This document shows positions 17,525 to 26,344 of a stretch of 55,392 nucleotides of DNA, one piece after another (position 1 is the first letter of the stretch; every line of letters begins with the position of its first letter). A model generated the notes under the pieces. The model searched no databases, was not told where the DNA came from, and worked only from the letters and a program-made list of their open reading frames with translations. The position numbers were made by a program, and so were the translations under genes. The DNA is from Martelella radicis (lineage in GTDB: Bacteria; Pseudomonadota; Alphaproteobacteria; Rhizobiales; Rhizobiaceae), in assembly GCF_014196625.1 (NCBI RefSeq), contig NZ_JACIDZ010000020.1:1-55392 (forward strand), read 5' to 3'.

Positions 17525-18259
17525 ATGGCCAATCTTCCGGTTCGCATCGCCACAGCCGGGCTCTTGATCGCGCTTCCGTTTGCAGGCGGCACTGCGCTTG
17601 CCCAGTCCTCGGAAAATCCGGGCACCATCTCGATCTCGGCAGAGGGTGACGCGACGCTTGTGCCCGACATGGCGACCGTCTCGCTTGCGGTCGTCAGCCA
17701 GGCCGATGACACGGCCACCGCCATGACCGAGAATGCCAGCGCGATGCAGAAGGTGATTGCCGCGCTGAAGGAAGACGGGATCGCCGAAAAGGACATCCAG
17801 ACCGCCAATTTCTCGGTCAATCCGCGATATCAGCAGGTCAAGGCCTCCGACGGCTCGATGCAGAGCGAGATCGCCGGCTACGAGGTCCGAAACGCGCTGA
17901 GCGTGAAGGTGCGCGATCTCGCCAAGCTCGGCGCCGTGCTTGATCGGGCGGTCGCGCTCGGAGTCAATTCCGGCGGTGGCATCTCCCTTTCCAACAGCGA
18001 TCCGTCCGCCGCCGAGGACGAGGCGCGGCGCGAGGCGGTGGCAAATGCGCTCGCCAAGGCGGAGACCCTTGCAGAAGCCGCGGGCGTCTCGCTCGGCGAC
18101 GTGCTTTCCATCTCCGAACAAAGCTCCATGCCGTCCCCGGTCATGTTTGCCCGCTCAGACATGATGATGGCCAAGGCCGAGGGCGCGCCGCCGATCGCCG
18201 CCGGCGAGAACACTTACACGATTACCGTCAACATGACGCTGGCGATCGAGCAGGAATAG
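17525..18259 (+). CDS. SIMPL (DUF541) periplasmic protein
   Basis: A 244-residue exported protein. A Sec signal peptide occupies about residues 1-27, ending in ALA before QSSEN. The SIMPL/DUF541 domain follows, with the opening I-S-x-EG-A pattern, alternating amphipathic strands and helices, and the closing Y-T-I-T-V-x-M-T-L strand. Related proteins include BP26/OMP28 of Brucella and YggE, associated with envelope or oxidative stress, without an assigned reaction. The start is fixed by AAGGAGGG eight bases upstream and by the signal peptide; a longer frame from 17009 is rejected. It converges on the YjbQ gene with 3 bp between stops. Confidence 0.9.
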   Translation: MANLPVRIATAGLLIALPFAGGTALAQSSENPGTISISAEGDATLVPDMATVSLAVVSQADDTATAMTENASAMQKVIAALKEDGIAEKDIQTANFSVNPRYQQVKASDGSMQSEIAGYEVRNALSVKVRDLAKLGAVLDRAVALGVNSGGGISLSNSDPSAAEDEARREAVANALAKAETLAEAAGVSLGDVLSISEQSSMPSPVMFARSDMMMAKAEGAPPIAAGENTYTITVNMTLAIEQE

Positions 18260-18262
18260 CCC

Positions 18263-18685
18263 TCACGGCGACAGGTGCAGCACGATTTCGCGGCGGTGCG
18301 GACGATCGCGGTGCTCGAACAGGTAAATGCCTTGCCATGTGCCGAGCACCGGGCTCCCGCCTGCAACGGGGATTGAAAGCGAAACCTGCGTCAGCGCCGT
18401 CTTGATGTGGGCCGGCATGTCGTCCGGCCCTTCCAGCCGGTGGACGAGATAGTCCATTGCCGGGTCATCCGTGCGCGGCACGAGCCTTGCGAAATAGGCC
18501 GAAAGGTCGCGCTTGACGTCGGGATCGGCGTTTTCCTGGATCAGCAGCGAGCAGGAGGTGTGGCGCACGAAGACGGTCAGCAGGCCGTCATCGGCGGTAT
18601 TGGCGCGCACGAAGCGGCAGGCCTCGTCGGTGAATTCATAAAGGCCCTGTCCGCGGGTCTGAACGCTCAGTCGGGTCTGGGGCAT
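18263..18685 (-). CDS. YjbQ/UPF0047 family protein
   Basis: A 140-residue protein of the YjbQ (UPF0047) family. It shows the T-C-S-L-L-I-Q-E-N segment (about 43-52), an R-x-x-G-x-DD-M-x-x-H segment around 84-93, and the closing L-G-x-W-Q-x-I-Y-L-F-E-H pattern (114-126). Family members form trimers and show weak thiamine-phosphate synthase activity when overproduced. The physiological role is not established. It is soluble and cytoplasmic. It is downstream of the ETF genes on the same strand, 50 bp after etfA, so it may be read through from them. Confidence 0.9.
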   Translation of the reverse strand: MPQTRLSVQTRGQGLYEFTDEACRFVRANTADDGLLTVFVRHTSCSLLIQENADPDVKRDLSAYFARLVPRTDDPAMDYLVHRLEGPDDMPAHIKTALTQVSLSIPVAGGSPVLGTWQGIYLFEHRDRPHRREIVLHLSP

Positions 18686-18735
18686 GAGTTTTCCTTTGTC
18701 GCGCCGGCCTTCTGATAAGACCGGCGCGAAACAGA

Positions 18736-19665
18736 TCAGAGCGCCTTTTCGAGCTCGGGCAGGATCTCGAACAGGTCGCCGACAAGGCCGTAATCGGCCA
18801 CCTGGAAGATCGGCGCTTCCTCGTCCTTGTTGATGGCGACGATCACCTTGGAATCCTTCATGCCCGCCAGGTGCTGGATGGCGCCGGAAATGCCGCAGGC
18901 GATGTAAAGCTCGGGCGCGACGACCTTGCCGGTCTGGCCCACCTGCCAGTCGTTCGGCGCGTAGCCGGCGTCAACCGCTGCGCGCGAGGCGCCGACGGCG
19001 GCGCCCAGCTTGTCGGCGACGGGCAGGATCACCTCCTGGAATTTCTCCGACGAGCCGAGCGCACGGCCGCCGGAAATGATGATCTTCGCCGAGGTAAGCT
19101 CCGGACGCTCGGATTTGGCGATCTCGTTCTTCACGAACGAGGAGAGGCCAGGGTCTTCCGCCGCGCCGACGGTCTCCACCGGCGCCGAGCCGTTGAGCCC
19201 GGCAGCGGCAAAGCCGGCGGTGCGCACGGAGATCACCTTCTTGGCGTCGAGCGATTTCACGGTTTCGATCGCGTTGCCGGCATAGGTCGGGCGCTTGAAC
19301 GTGTCCGGCGCAACCACTTCGATGATCTCGGAAACCTGCATCACGTCCAAAAGGGCGGCGACGCGCGGCAGCACGTTCTTGCCGGTGGAAGTGGCGGCCG
19401 CCATGATCACGTCATAGCCATCGGCAAGCGACAGGATGGTGGCGGAAAGCGGTTCGGCCAGGCTCTCTGCCAGCGCATCGCTTTCCGCCAGCAGCACCTT
19501 GGAAACGCCGTCGATCTTCCCGGCCGCTTCGGCGGCTGAAGCGCAGCCCTTGCCGGCGACCAGCACATGGATGTCGCCGCCGATCGCGGCTGCGGCCGTT
19601 GCGGCCTTAGCGGTCTGTTCGGAGACGGTTGCGCCGTCATGTTCTGCAATGAGAAGAATGGTCAT
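18736..19665 (-). CDS. etfA: Electron transfer flavoprotein alpha subunit
   Basis: A 309-residue ETF alpha (FixB family) subunit. The N-terminal half is the nucleotide-binding-like domain shared with EtfB. The C-terminal half carries the FAD-binding fold with G-R-ALGS near residue 200, then [22 protein letters not shown] and an [14 protein letters not shown] segment that contact FAD. With EtfB it carries electrons from acyl-CoA and other dehydrogenases to ETF-ubiquinone oxidoreductase. It is 12 bp downstream of etfB in the same operon. Length and motifs match the housekeeping mitochondrial-like group rather than nitrogen-fixation FixB. Confidence 0.95.
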   Translation of the reverse strand: MTILLIAEHDGATVSEQTAKAATAAAAIGGDIHVLVAGKGCASAAEAAGKIDGVSKVLLAESDALAESLAEPLSATILSLADGYDVIMAAATSTGKNVLPRVAALLDVMQVSEIIEVVAPDTFKRPTYAGNAIETVKSLDAKKVISVRTAGFAAAGLNGSAPVETVGAAEDPGLSSFVKNEIAKSERPELTSAKIIISGGRALGSSEKFQEVILPVADKLGAAVGASRAAVDAGYAPNDWQVGQTGKVVAPELYIACGISGAIQHLAGMKDSKVIVAINKDEEAPIFQVADYGLVGDLFEILPELEKAL

Positions 19666-19677
19666 GGTCGTTTCTCC

Positions 19678-20427
19678 TTACAGCACGCCGGCTTCGTTCT
19701 TCAGCTTGTCGACCAGTTCGGCGGCATTCGCCACCTTGATGCCGGCCTTGCGGGCTTCCGGCTCCTCGGTCTTCAGCACTTCCAGGCGACGGGCGATGTC
19801 GACGCCGAAATCCGCCGGCGTCTTCTTGTCGACCGGCTTCTTCTTGGCCTTCATGATGTTCGGCAGCGAGGCATAGCGCGGCTCGTTGAGGCGCAGATCT
19901 GTGGTGACGATCGCCGGCAGCTTGACGGTGATGGTCTGCAGGCCGCCGTCGATCTCGCGGGTCACGGTCGCTTCGCTGTCGCCGACTTCGAGCTTGGAGG
20001 CGTAGGTTGCCTGGCTCCAGCCGAGAAGGGCGGAGAGCATCTGACCGGTCTGGTTGCTGTCGTCGTCGATCGCCTGTTTGCCGAGAATGACGAGGCCGGG
20101 CTCTTCCGCCTCGGTCACCTGTTTCAGGAGCTTGGCGACGGCAAGCGGCTCGACGGTCTCGTCGGTGGCAATCAGGATGCCGCGATCCGCGCCCATGGCA
20201 AGCGCCGTGCGGATGGTTTCCTCGGCCTTTGCGGGGCCGATGGAGACGGCAACCACTTCCGTGGCGACGCCGGCTTCCTTCAGGCGGAGCGCCTCTTCCA
20301 CCGCGATCTCGTCGAACGGGTTCATCGACATCTTCACATTGGCGAGTTCAACGCCGGAGCCGTCGGGCTTCACGCGTATCTTGACGTTGTAGTCGACAAC
20401 CCGCTTTACCGGGACCAGAACCTTCAT
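19678..20427 (-). CDS. etfB: Electron transfer flavoprotein beta subunit
   Basis: A 249-residue ETF beta subunit starting [17 protein letters not shown], the typical opening. It shows the [15 protein letters not shown] segment (about 37-51), the AMGADR motif, and the [14 protein letters not shown] block (about 124-137) that binds AMP and contacts partner dehydrogenases. The C-terminal region has [18 protein letters not shown], the recognition-loop region. It forms a heterodimer with EtfA encoded directly downstream. An AGGAGGAAGA ribosome-binding site precedes the ATG. Confidence 0.96.
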   Translation of the reverse strand: MKVLVPVKRVVDYNVKIRVKPDGSGVELANVKMSMNPFDEIAVEEALRLKEAGVATEVVAVSIGPAKAEETIRTALAMGADRGILIATDETVEPLAVAKLLKQVTEAEEPGLVILGKQAIDDDSNQTGQMLSALLGWSQATYASKLEVGDSEATVTREIDGGLQTITVKLPAIVTTDLRLNEPRYASLPNIMKAKKKPVDKKTPADFGVDIARRLEVLKTEEPEARKAGIKVANAAELVDKLKNEAGVL

Positions 20428-20612
20428 CTTCTTCCTCCTGGATCAGGGCCAGATGGCCTCAATCGAGACTTCAAGAGCCGGAAACAGCTTTCCGGCGTGG
20501 GGTGAGATTGCGGACTTTCGACCGCGCTCGCTTGCCAATGGGCGACATGAATAATTTCATTTGCCTGCTTTGACAAAGAATCATTGCCCAATCCCGGGCA
20601 TTTTTCAGCAAT

Positions 20613-21185
20613 TCAGCGGTTTTTCCCGGGCTCCCACAAGATGTCCGCGCCGCCGTCGTCATTGGCATGGCGGGCGGCAACGAAGAGGTAATCGGACAGC
20701 CGGTTGATATAGGAAAGGGCAGGGGCGCCAACCGCCTCCCGCTCGCCCAGCGCGACCATGGCGCGTTCGGCCCTGCGGCAGATGGTGCGGGCCATATGCA
20801 GGCCGCTTGCAAGCCGGCTGCCGCCTGGCAGCACGAATGAGGTGAGCGGCGCAAGGTGCGCGTTCAGCCGGTCAATCTCGCCTTCGAGCCAGGCCACCTG
20901 AGCCTCGACGATCCTGAGCGGTTCGTAGGGAAGCGTTTCGCCGGTCTCGGGGGTGGCCAGATCGGCGCCGAGATCGAAGAGGTCGTTCTGGATCCGCTTC
21001 AGCGCCTCGGCCAGCGGGCTACCGTCTTCCGCATCGAGCCGCACAAGGCCGAGTGCCGCATTGGTTTCGTCCACATCGCCGATGGCGGCAAGCCGCGTGT
21101 CCGACTTCCTGCGGCGCGGACCGCTTGCAAGCCCCGTCGTGCCGCCGTCGCCGGTACGGGTATAGATCTTGTTGAGTTTGACCAT
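20613..21185 (-). CDS. pduO: PduO-type cob(I)alamin adenosyltransferase
   Basis: A 190-residue ATP:corrinoid adenosyltransferase of the PduO/MMAB type. It has the N-terminal ATP-binding block TRTGDGGTTGLASG (residues 8-21), a D-E-x-NA-x-LG segment (about 38-46), a PGGSRLASGLHMARTICRRAER segment split over two helices, and a Y-I-N-R-LSD-LF-x-AR motif near 158-172. It makes adenosylcobalamin from reduced cobalamin and ATP. It is encoded 10 bp downstream of the twin-transmembrane gene and upstream of etfBA, an order familiar from rhizobia. Confidence 0.93.
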   Translation of the reverse strand: MVKLNKIYTRTGDGGTTGLASGPRRRKSDTRLAAIGDVDETNAALGLVRLDAEDGSPLAEALKRIQNDLFDLGADLATPETGETLPYEPLRIVEAQVAWLEGEIDRLNAHLAPLTSFVLPGGSRLASGLHMARTICRRAERAMVALGEREAVGAPALSYINRLSDYLFVAARHANDDGGADILWEPGKNR

Positions 21186-21195
21186 GTCTTGAAAA

Positions 21196-21393
21196 TCAGT
21201 GTCCGGACTGGATGAGCCAGAGGGTGAACATGATGAGGACGATGGCGATCGCCTGGAAGGCGATGCGGCCCTGCATCATCTTGTTGGAAAACTCGCCGCT
21301 TCCGCCCTTCATCATGTTGATGAGGCCGCGCACGAGGAAGAACACGACCAGCATCATCACAATGATTGTCACGAATATGAAAAAGCTGGACAT
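21196..21393 (-). CDS. Twin transmembrane (HIG1-like) small protein
   Basis: A 65-residue inner-membrane protein with two hydrophobic helices (about 3-22 and 42-62) separated by a loop with G-G-S-GEFSNKMMQGR-x-x-FQ. This is the layout of small alphaproteobacterial HIG1-domain or 'twin transmembrane' proteins, which in mitochondria associate with respiratory complexes. The start at 21393 is chosen because GGAGGAGAACC precedes it. A longer frame to 21450 adds a non-conserved stretch. It shares a likely operon with the adenosyltransferase gene. Confidence 0.8.
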   Translation of the reverse strand: MSSFFIFVTIIVMMLVVFFLVRGLINMMKGGSGEFSNKMMQGRIAFQAIAIVLIMFTLWLIQSGH

Positions 21394-21495
21394 GGTTCTC
21401 CTCCATTGTTCCCTGCCTGGCGGGGAGGGCGCATCAGACGACAAATTCACCGTGCATGCAAGGGCCTGACAATCGGCAAACTGCGTTCAAACGGT

Positions 21496-22005
21496 TCAAA
21501 GGCCGGCAACGGCCTTCTTCAGATGAGCTTCGGTGCCCTGATCGAAAGCGACCAGATAAACCACCTCGATGACGGCATGTTCGGCGACCATTTCGGCGAT
21601 CGTGCTCGCGGCGATCGTGGCCGCTCTATCTGCCGGAAAGCCGTAAATGCCGGTCGAGATCGCCGGAATTGCGATCGTACGACAGGCGTTCTCGGCGGCA
21701 AGCCGCAGCGCGTTTCGGTAGCAGCTTTCAAGCAATGCGGCCTCACCGTTCGTTCCGCCGCGCCAGACGGGGCCGACCGTGTGGATGACATGGCGGGCGG
21801 GCAGGTCGTGGCCGCCAGTGATGCGCGCCTCGCCCGTCGGACAGCCGCCAAGGCTGCGGCATTCGGCGAGAAGACCGGGGCCGGCCGCGCGGTGAATGGC
21901 GCCATCAACCCCGCCGCCGCCCAGAAGCGTGCTGTTGGCGGCATTGACGATGGCGTCGACCTCAAGCGCCGTGATGTCGGCCCGTATGACGGAAATGGCG
22001 TCCAT
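21496..22005 (-). CDS. ymdB: Macrodomain protein, O-acetyl-ADP-ribose deacetylase-like
   Basis: A 169-residue single-domain macrodomain. It shows the D-A-I-V-NAANS[17 protein letters not shown] block (about 15-40) that binds the distal ribose and diphosphate, the [22 protein letters not shown] block, and an [13 protein letters not shown] loop near 120-132. Family members hydrolyse O-acetyl-ADP-ribose or remove ADP-ribose from acidic residues. The ATG at 22005 has a GAGAGG ribosome-binding site; a TTG at 22023 would overlap the SDR stop. It probably follows the SDR gene in one transcript. Confidence 0.9.
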   Translation of the reverse strand: MDAISVIRADITALEVDAIVNAANSTLLGGGGVDGAIHRAAGPGLLAECRSLGGCPTGEARITGGHDLPARHVIHTVGPVWRGGTNGEAALLESCYRNALRLAAENACRTIAIPAISTGIYGFPADRAATIAASTIAEMVAEHAVIEVVYLVAFDQGTEAHLKKAVAGL

Positions 22006-22019
22006 TGCGTCGGCCTCTC

Positions 22020-22853
22020 TCAACTCATGCGGCCCATCAGGCGATAGAACCAGTCGGCCGGCATGACCCGTTTCAGGAACGCGCCCTGTTTGGCCGGCGT
22101 GGTCACAAGATAATGCGGCTTCGGCCGTCTCGCCGTCAGCGCCTTCTTCAAAACGGCATGCACCGCGTCCGGTTCCAGCTTGTGCCGGTTGGGCGGGCCG
22201 GAACCGTCGAGCCGGGCCAGCTGCTTGCGATAGTCCTCGGTATGGACCGAGCCCTCGATGTCGATGCTGGCCCTGATGTGCTTCAGCGCGTTGGCGGTGA
22301 ATTGCGAGGCGATCGGCCCCGGCTCGATCAGGCTGACGAAGATGCCGCTGCCCTCAAGCTCCATGCGCAAGGTGAGCGAGAGGGCTTCGAGCGCGTATTT
22401 GGAGGCGGAATAGGGTCCGCGATAACGATAGGGCAGGAGGCCGAGGATGGAGGAGCATTGCACGATGCGGCCATGTCCTTGCCTGCGCATCACCGGCACG
22501 ATCCGGCGCGTAAGCTCGTGCCAGCCGAAGACATTTGCCTCGAACTGGGCGCGCAGCACATCGGTCGCTACATCCTCCACCGCGCCGGTCTGGCCGTAGG
22601 CCCCGTTGTTGAACAGCGCGTCGAGCCTGCCGCCGGTGCGTTCCAGCACGGTTTCGACAAGGGCGGCAATCGAGGCTTCGTCTGTGTAATCGAGATAGAG
22701 CGCCTCCAGACCATCGGCCTCAAGCGCCGCCAGATCCTCTGCGCGTCGTGCGGTGGCGAAGACGCGCCAGCCGTCTTTCGCCAGTGCGCGGGCGCAATAG
22801 GCGCCGATGCCGCTGGAGCAGCCGGTGACGATTATCGTGGATTTTTCAGCCAA
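22020..22853 (-). CDS. Short-chain dehydrogenase/reductase
   Basis: A 277-residue classical SDR. The NAD(P)-binding TGCSSGIG is near residues 10-17, NNGAYGQ near 86-92, the catalytic serine in QCSSILG near 137, and YSASK (about 148-152) supplies Tyr and Lys. The C-terminal extension with GP-x-ASQFTANA resembles SDRs annotated as SDR family 'SDR_c5'-type oxidoreductases acting on hydroxysteroid- or retinol-like alcohols. The substrate is unknown. The start is a TTG at 22853 with GGAGAG eight bases upstream; no ATG is available before the Rossmann motif. It is divergent from the YihY gene. Confidence 0.85.
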   Translation of the reverse strand: MAEKSTIIVTGCSSGIGAYCARALAKDGWRVFATARRAEDLAALEADGLEALYLDYTDEASIAALVETVLERTGGRLDALFNNGAYGQTGAVEDVATDVLRAQFEANVFGWHELTRRIVPVMRRQGHGRIVQCSSILGLLPYRYRGPYSASKYALEALSLTLRMELEGSGIFVSLIEPGPIASQFTANALKHIRASIDIEGSVHTEDYRKQLARLDGSGPPNRHKLEPDAVHAVLKKALTARRPKPHYLVTTPAKQGAFLKRVMPADWFYRLMGRMS

Positions 22854-22945
22854 TTGACACTCTCCGGTACATGAAGCCGTTGATCATCCTATATAAGGAA
22901 GCCAAGAGCGCCACAAATGCAGATGAACCGCCATTGGGAGCCAGA

Positions 22946-23860
22946 ATGAAGACAGCGATCCGGATGACGTGGAAGGTTGCCTATGATGCGCTCTACCACT
23001 TCAGCGAGGATGACGGGTGGGCGATGGCAAGCCATGTGGCGCTGTCAACGCTGCTGGCGCTGTTCCCCTTCCTGATTTTCGGAACAACGCTTGCCGGTTT
23101 TCTCGGGGCGGACGAATTCGCCAATGTGGCGATCAATTTCATTGTCGGCGCCTGGCCGGAGGCGATCGCAGAGCCGGTGTCAAACCAGATCCGCGAGGTG
23201 CTGACCGTGCCGCGCGGCGGGCTTCTGACGGTCTCGGTCCTTGCGGCGGCCTATTTTGCCTCGAACGGCGTCGAGGCGGTCCGCCTGTCGCTCAACCGCG
23301 CCTATCGCGTGGAGGAGACGCGCAGTTGGTGGTGGCTTCGCATCCGGAGCCTCGGCTTCGTGTTTCTGGCGTCGATCATCTTCGCCTTCTTGAGCATCAT
23401 GTTCGTGGTGGTGCCGATCGCGCTGCATTTCGCCGAGCGCTGGTTCCCCTGGCTCGAGGACGCGCTCAACCTTCTTTCCAACGCCCGTCTTCTCGGCACA
23501 TTCCTGCTCTTGATGTTCGGCCTGGTGATCGCGCATCTCTTCCTGGCGGCGGGGCGCCGGCGGCTTGTCGATGTGCTCCCGGGCGTCATCCTGACGCTGG
23601 TCGTCTGGTCGGTCTTCGCGTCCGGCTTCGCCTATTATCTCGGCACCTTCGCTCAGTACAGCGCCACCTATGCTGGCCTCGCGACGCCGATGATCCTGCT
23701 GGTTTTCCTCTATTCGATCGGCGTGATCCTGCTTCTGGGCGCGGAGGTGAATGCGGCGCTCTTGAAATACAAGGTCATCAAGCATGCGCCCTGGAGCCGC
23801 CATCACGCCCGCAAGGCAAAGCACTCAGAAACCGCACATGACCCGGATATCAGCGGGTGA
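22946..23860 (+). CDS. YihY/BrkB family inner-membrane protein
   Basis: About 304 residues with six predicted membrane helices, typical of the YihY/virulence-factor BrkB family. It opens with the conserved Y-H-F-x-x-DDGWAMASHVALS block, then ALFPFLIF. A later A-x-YASNGVE-like segment and the polar LGTFAQYSATYAGLATPMILLVFLY region near the end are also family features. Once annotated as RNase BN, the family's function is not known. I chose ATG 22946 because GGGAG precedes it and the length then fits the family; ATG 22871 would leave 17 bp to the divergent SDR gene. Its 3' end overlaps the convergent GluQRS gene by 36 bp. Confidence 0.88.
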   Translation: MKTAIRMTWKVAYDALYHFSEDDGWAMASHVALSTLLALFPFLIFGTTLAGFLGADEFANVAINFIVGAWPEAIAEPVSNQIREVLTVPRGGLLTVSVLAAAYFASNGVEAVRLSLNRAYRVEETRSWWWLRIRSLGFVFLASIIFAFLSIMFVVVPIALHFAERWFPWLEDALNLLSNARLLGTFLLLMFGLVIAHLFLAAGRRRLVDVLPGVILTLVVWSVFASGFAYYLGTFAQYSATYAGLATPMILLVFLYSIGVILLLGAEVNAALLKYKVIKHAPWSRHHARKAKHSETAHDPDISG

Positions 23861-24715
23861 GACGCCGTTTGCGCGCAGTTCGCAAAGCGCGGTGTCGCCG
23901 TTCGATTTCGAAAGCTTGCGCCCGTCCTCATCGAGCATCAGCCGGTGATGGTGGTAGATCGGGGCAGGCAGGCCGAGAAGCGCCTGCAGCAACCGGTGGA
24001 CGGCGGTGGCGTGATAGAGGTCCATGCCGCGAACCACATGCGTGACGCCCTGTGCGGCATCATCGGTGACGACGGAAAGGTGATAGCTCGACGGCGCATC
24101 CGAGCGCGACAGCACGATATCGCCCCAGGCAGAAGGTTCGGCCGGAACTTCGACAATGCCGTCCGCCGTTTCCTCCATCCAGAAAAGCGGCGCTTCGAGC
24201 GCGTTGACGGCGGCTTCCATGTCGAGCCGGAACGCATGGCGCATGCCCGAGGCCAGGCGCTCCTGCCGCTCTTGCAAGGAACGCCCGCGATCGCGGTCGG
24301 GATAAAGCGGCGCGCCATCGGGATCGCGCGGCCAGACCGTTCCGGAAGCCTCGCTCTCGCCCACCAGCCGTTTCACCTCGCCGCGGGTCATGAAGGCCGG
24401 ATAGGCGAGGTTGCGGTCCATCAGCACTTGCAGCATGTTCTGATAATCGGCGAAATGCTCGGACTGACGGAAGACAGGCCCGTCAAAGCCGATGCCGAGC
24501 CAGCGAAGGTCCTCGATCACGCCCCTTTCGAGGTCCGGCGTGCAGCGGGCGCGGTCGATATCCTCGATCCTCAGCAGAAGCCTGCCGCCTGCCGCTTTCG
24601 CGCGCCGCTCGTTCTCGAGAGCGGAAAGCGCGTGGCCCAGGTGCAGGCGGCCGTTCGGGCTCGGCGCGAAGCGGAAAACGGGTCGATCGTGGTTCTGGTT
24701 CATGCGATGAGGCAT
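23825..24715 (-). CDS. gluQRS: Glutamyl-Q tRNA(Asp) synthetase
   Basis: About 296 residues, a paralogue of the catalytic core of glutamyl-tRNA synthetase without the anticodon-binding domain. The HIGH-like element is PSPNGRLHLGHALSA near residue 18, followed by L-RIEDID-RARC (about 46-56) and the KLSKS element near 270 (GRKLSKSNGDTAL). It charges glutamate onto queuosine at position 34 of tRNA-Asp. The start is the ATG at 24715 or 24703; a long upstream frame to 25138 is the shadow of the divergent glycosylase gene. It overlaps the convergent YihY gene end by 36 bp. Confidence 0.93.
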   Translation of the reverse strand: MPHRMNQNHDRPVFRFAPSPNGRLHLGHALSALENERRAKAAGGRLLLRIEDIDRARCTPDLERGVIEDLRWLGIGFDGPVFRQSEHFADYQNMLQVLMDRNLAYPAFMTRGEVKRLVGESEASGTVWPRDPDGAPLYPDRDRGRSLQERQERLASGMRHAFRLDMEAAVNALEAPLFWMEETADGIVEVPAEPSAWGDIVLSRSDAPSSYHLSVVTDDAAQGVTHVVRGMDLYHATAVHRLLQALLGLPAPIYHHHRLMLDEDGRKLSKSNGDTALCELRANGVSPADIRVMCGF

Positions 24716-24749
24716 CCGCTTACACTGTTCGCCGGGAGGGACAAGACCG

Positions 24750-25394
24750 ATGCAGCGCATCAGCAACAGAGCCGATCTTGATCGCGCCGTGGTCCGGTTA
24801 TGCGAAAGCGCGCCGGCAATGGCAAGCATTGCGGCGCAAAGCGGCGAAATCCCGCTCAGGCTGCGGCCCGGCGGTTTCGAGGGGCTTGCGGAGGTGATCA
24901 CCGGCCAGCTGATTTCCAAACAGGCGGCGGCCTCCATCTTCGCCCGCATCAAGGCGGCCTGTGATCCGCTGACGCCGGAAGCCTTTCTGGCGCTCTCACC
25001 TGAAACCCGCGCGGGTCTCGGCCTCACCCGCGCCAAGCAGGCAAGCCTCGAGGCGATTGCGCTGGCCATCCTTGACGGCCGTCTCGACCTTGCGCGCGTC
25101 GCCGAAATGCCGAGCGGGGAGGCGATTGCCGCGCTCACGGTTCATCGCGGAATCGGGCCGTGGACGGCGGAGGTCTATCTGATGTTCTCTGCCGGTCACA
25201 TCGACATCTTTCCGGCCGGCGATCTGGCGCTGCGCGCCGCTGCCGCGCAGGCCTTCTCGCTTGGCCGCCGGCCCGACATCGATGCGCTGAGGACGCTTGC
25301 CGAGGACTGGCGACCCTGCCGCGCCGTGGCGGCCCGCATCCTCTGGGCCTATTACGCGCGTGTCATGAAAAAAGACGTTCTTCCGGTGGGATAA
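24750..25394 (+). CDS. alkA: DNA-3-methyladenine glycosylase II family
   Basis: A 214-residue HhH-GPD base-excision glycosylase of the AlkA type. The helix-hairpin-helix has L-x-x-HRGIGPWTAEVYLMF (about 130-145), and the catalytic aspartate follows in FPAGDLALR (about 152-160). The N-terminal GQLISKQAA segment is also characteristic. It removes alkylated purines from DNA, leaving abasic sites. It lacks the Ada-like N-terminus, so it is the compact form. It is divergent from gluQRS with 34 bp between starts, so promoters must overlap. Confidence 0.9.
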   Translation: MQRISNRADLDRAVVRLCESAPAMASIAAQSGEIPLRLRPGGFEGLAEVITGQLISKQAAASIFARIKAACDPLTPEAFLALSPETRAGLGLTRAKQASLEAIALAILDGRLDLARVAEMPSGEAIAALTVHRGIGPWTAEVYLMFSAGHIDIFPAGDLALRAAAAQAFSLGRRPDIDALRTLAEDWRPCRAVAARILWAYYARVMKKDVLPVG

Positions 25395-25510
25395 AGAATT
25401 GCCTGTCATTTACCCACTGCATTCGAGCCCTCGATTTATCAGGCTTCACAATGCTGTAACAACAAGCCTAATATACAGGAGAAAGATGCCGAATCGATCA
25501 GGAGAGCAAC

Positions 25511-26068
25511 TTGACGATTGCAGTCTCGCCTCAGGCCTTGCCGGCGCTTGTTCTGAACGCCGACTACAGGCCCCTGAGCTATTACCCCTTGTCGCTGTGG
25601 TCCTGGCAGGACGCGATCAAGGCCGTCTTTCTTGACCGCGTGAACATCATTGCCGAATATGATCAGGCTGTGTCTTCGCCCAGCTTTTCCATGCGGCTGC
25701 CGAGCGTTGTCTGCCTGAAGACCTATATCAAACCTTCACGCAACCCGGCCTTTACCCGCTTCAACGTGTTCCTGCGCGACCGGTTTCAGTGCCAGTATTG
25801 CGGCACCCGCGACGAACTGACCTTCGATCATGTGATCCCGCGCTGCCGCGGCGGACAGACCACCTGGGAAAACGTGGTCGCCGCCTGTTCGCCCTGCAAT
25901 CTGAAGAAGGGCTCTCGCCTGCCCAAGCAGGCCGGCATGATCCCCCACCAGAAGCCTTTACAGCCAACGGTCCAGGACCTGCACAACAACGGCCGCCTGT
26001 TCCCGCCGAACTATCTGCACGAGAGCTGGCTCGACTATCTCTACTGGGACAGCGAACTCGAACCGTAG
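25511..26068 (+). CDS. HNH endonuclease family protein
   Basis: A 185-residue HNH protein of a family widespread in alphaproteobacteria. The N-terminal 75 residues open with P-A-L-VLNADY-PLSY-PLSLWSWQDAIKAV. The HNH core follows at about 88-130: C-x-YC-G, then LTFDHVIPRCRGG, then W-E-N-V-V-AAC-x-x-C-N, giving two zinc CxxC pairs and the catalytic DH. A nuclease role in repair or in nucleic-acid processing is likely, but the target is unknown. The start is TTG at 25511 preceded by AGGAGAGC. Confidence 0.88.
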   Translation: MTIAVSPQALPALVLNADYRPLSYYPLSLWSWQDAIKAVFLDRVNIIAEYDQAVSSPSFSMRLPSVVCLKTYIKPSRNPAFTRFNVFLRDRFQCQYCGTRDELTFDHVIPRCRGGQTTWENVVAACSPCNLKKGSRLPKQAGMIPHQKPLQPTVQDLHNNGRLFPPNYLHESWLDYLYWDSELEP

Positions 26069-26344
26069 GGCGGTTTTCTACAAAAACTGTTCAAGACAGG
26101 CAGGACGTTAACACCATCAGGTCACGCCTACTGGTAGCCGAAATGAAGGCGAGCGCGAGGGCGGACGGCGGCCGCATGCCCTTGGCTTTGCTGTGCAGGT
26201 TCAAAGTTTTTTCTCTATTTCATACGCTTGGTCTGCAATCGGGCAATTCGCGCCGGGCCCCAGATTCTGGTTGTCTCGGGAAACGAATCTCGTGCTAAGG
26301 TATGCGTCATGCTCACGCTAGGCTGGGGAGGGCCTTGTGACATC

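Noticed and set aside
19567-20505. Plus-strand ORF of 312 codons
   Set aside because: It is the antisense shadow of etfB and etfA, which have full family motifs. GC-rich genes commonly give such shadows.
24716-25138. N-terminal extension of GluQRS
   Set aside because: It is antisense to the AlkA-like gene, and the synthetase domain starts just after 24703.
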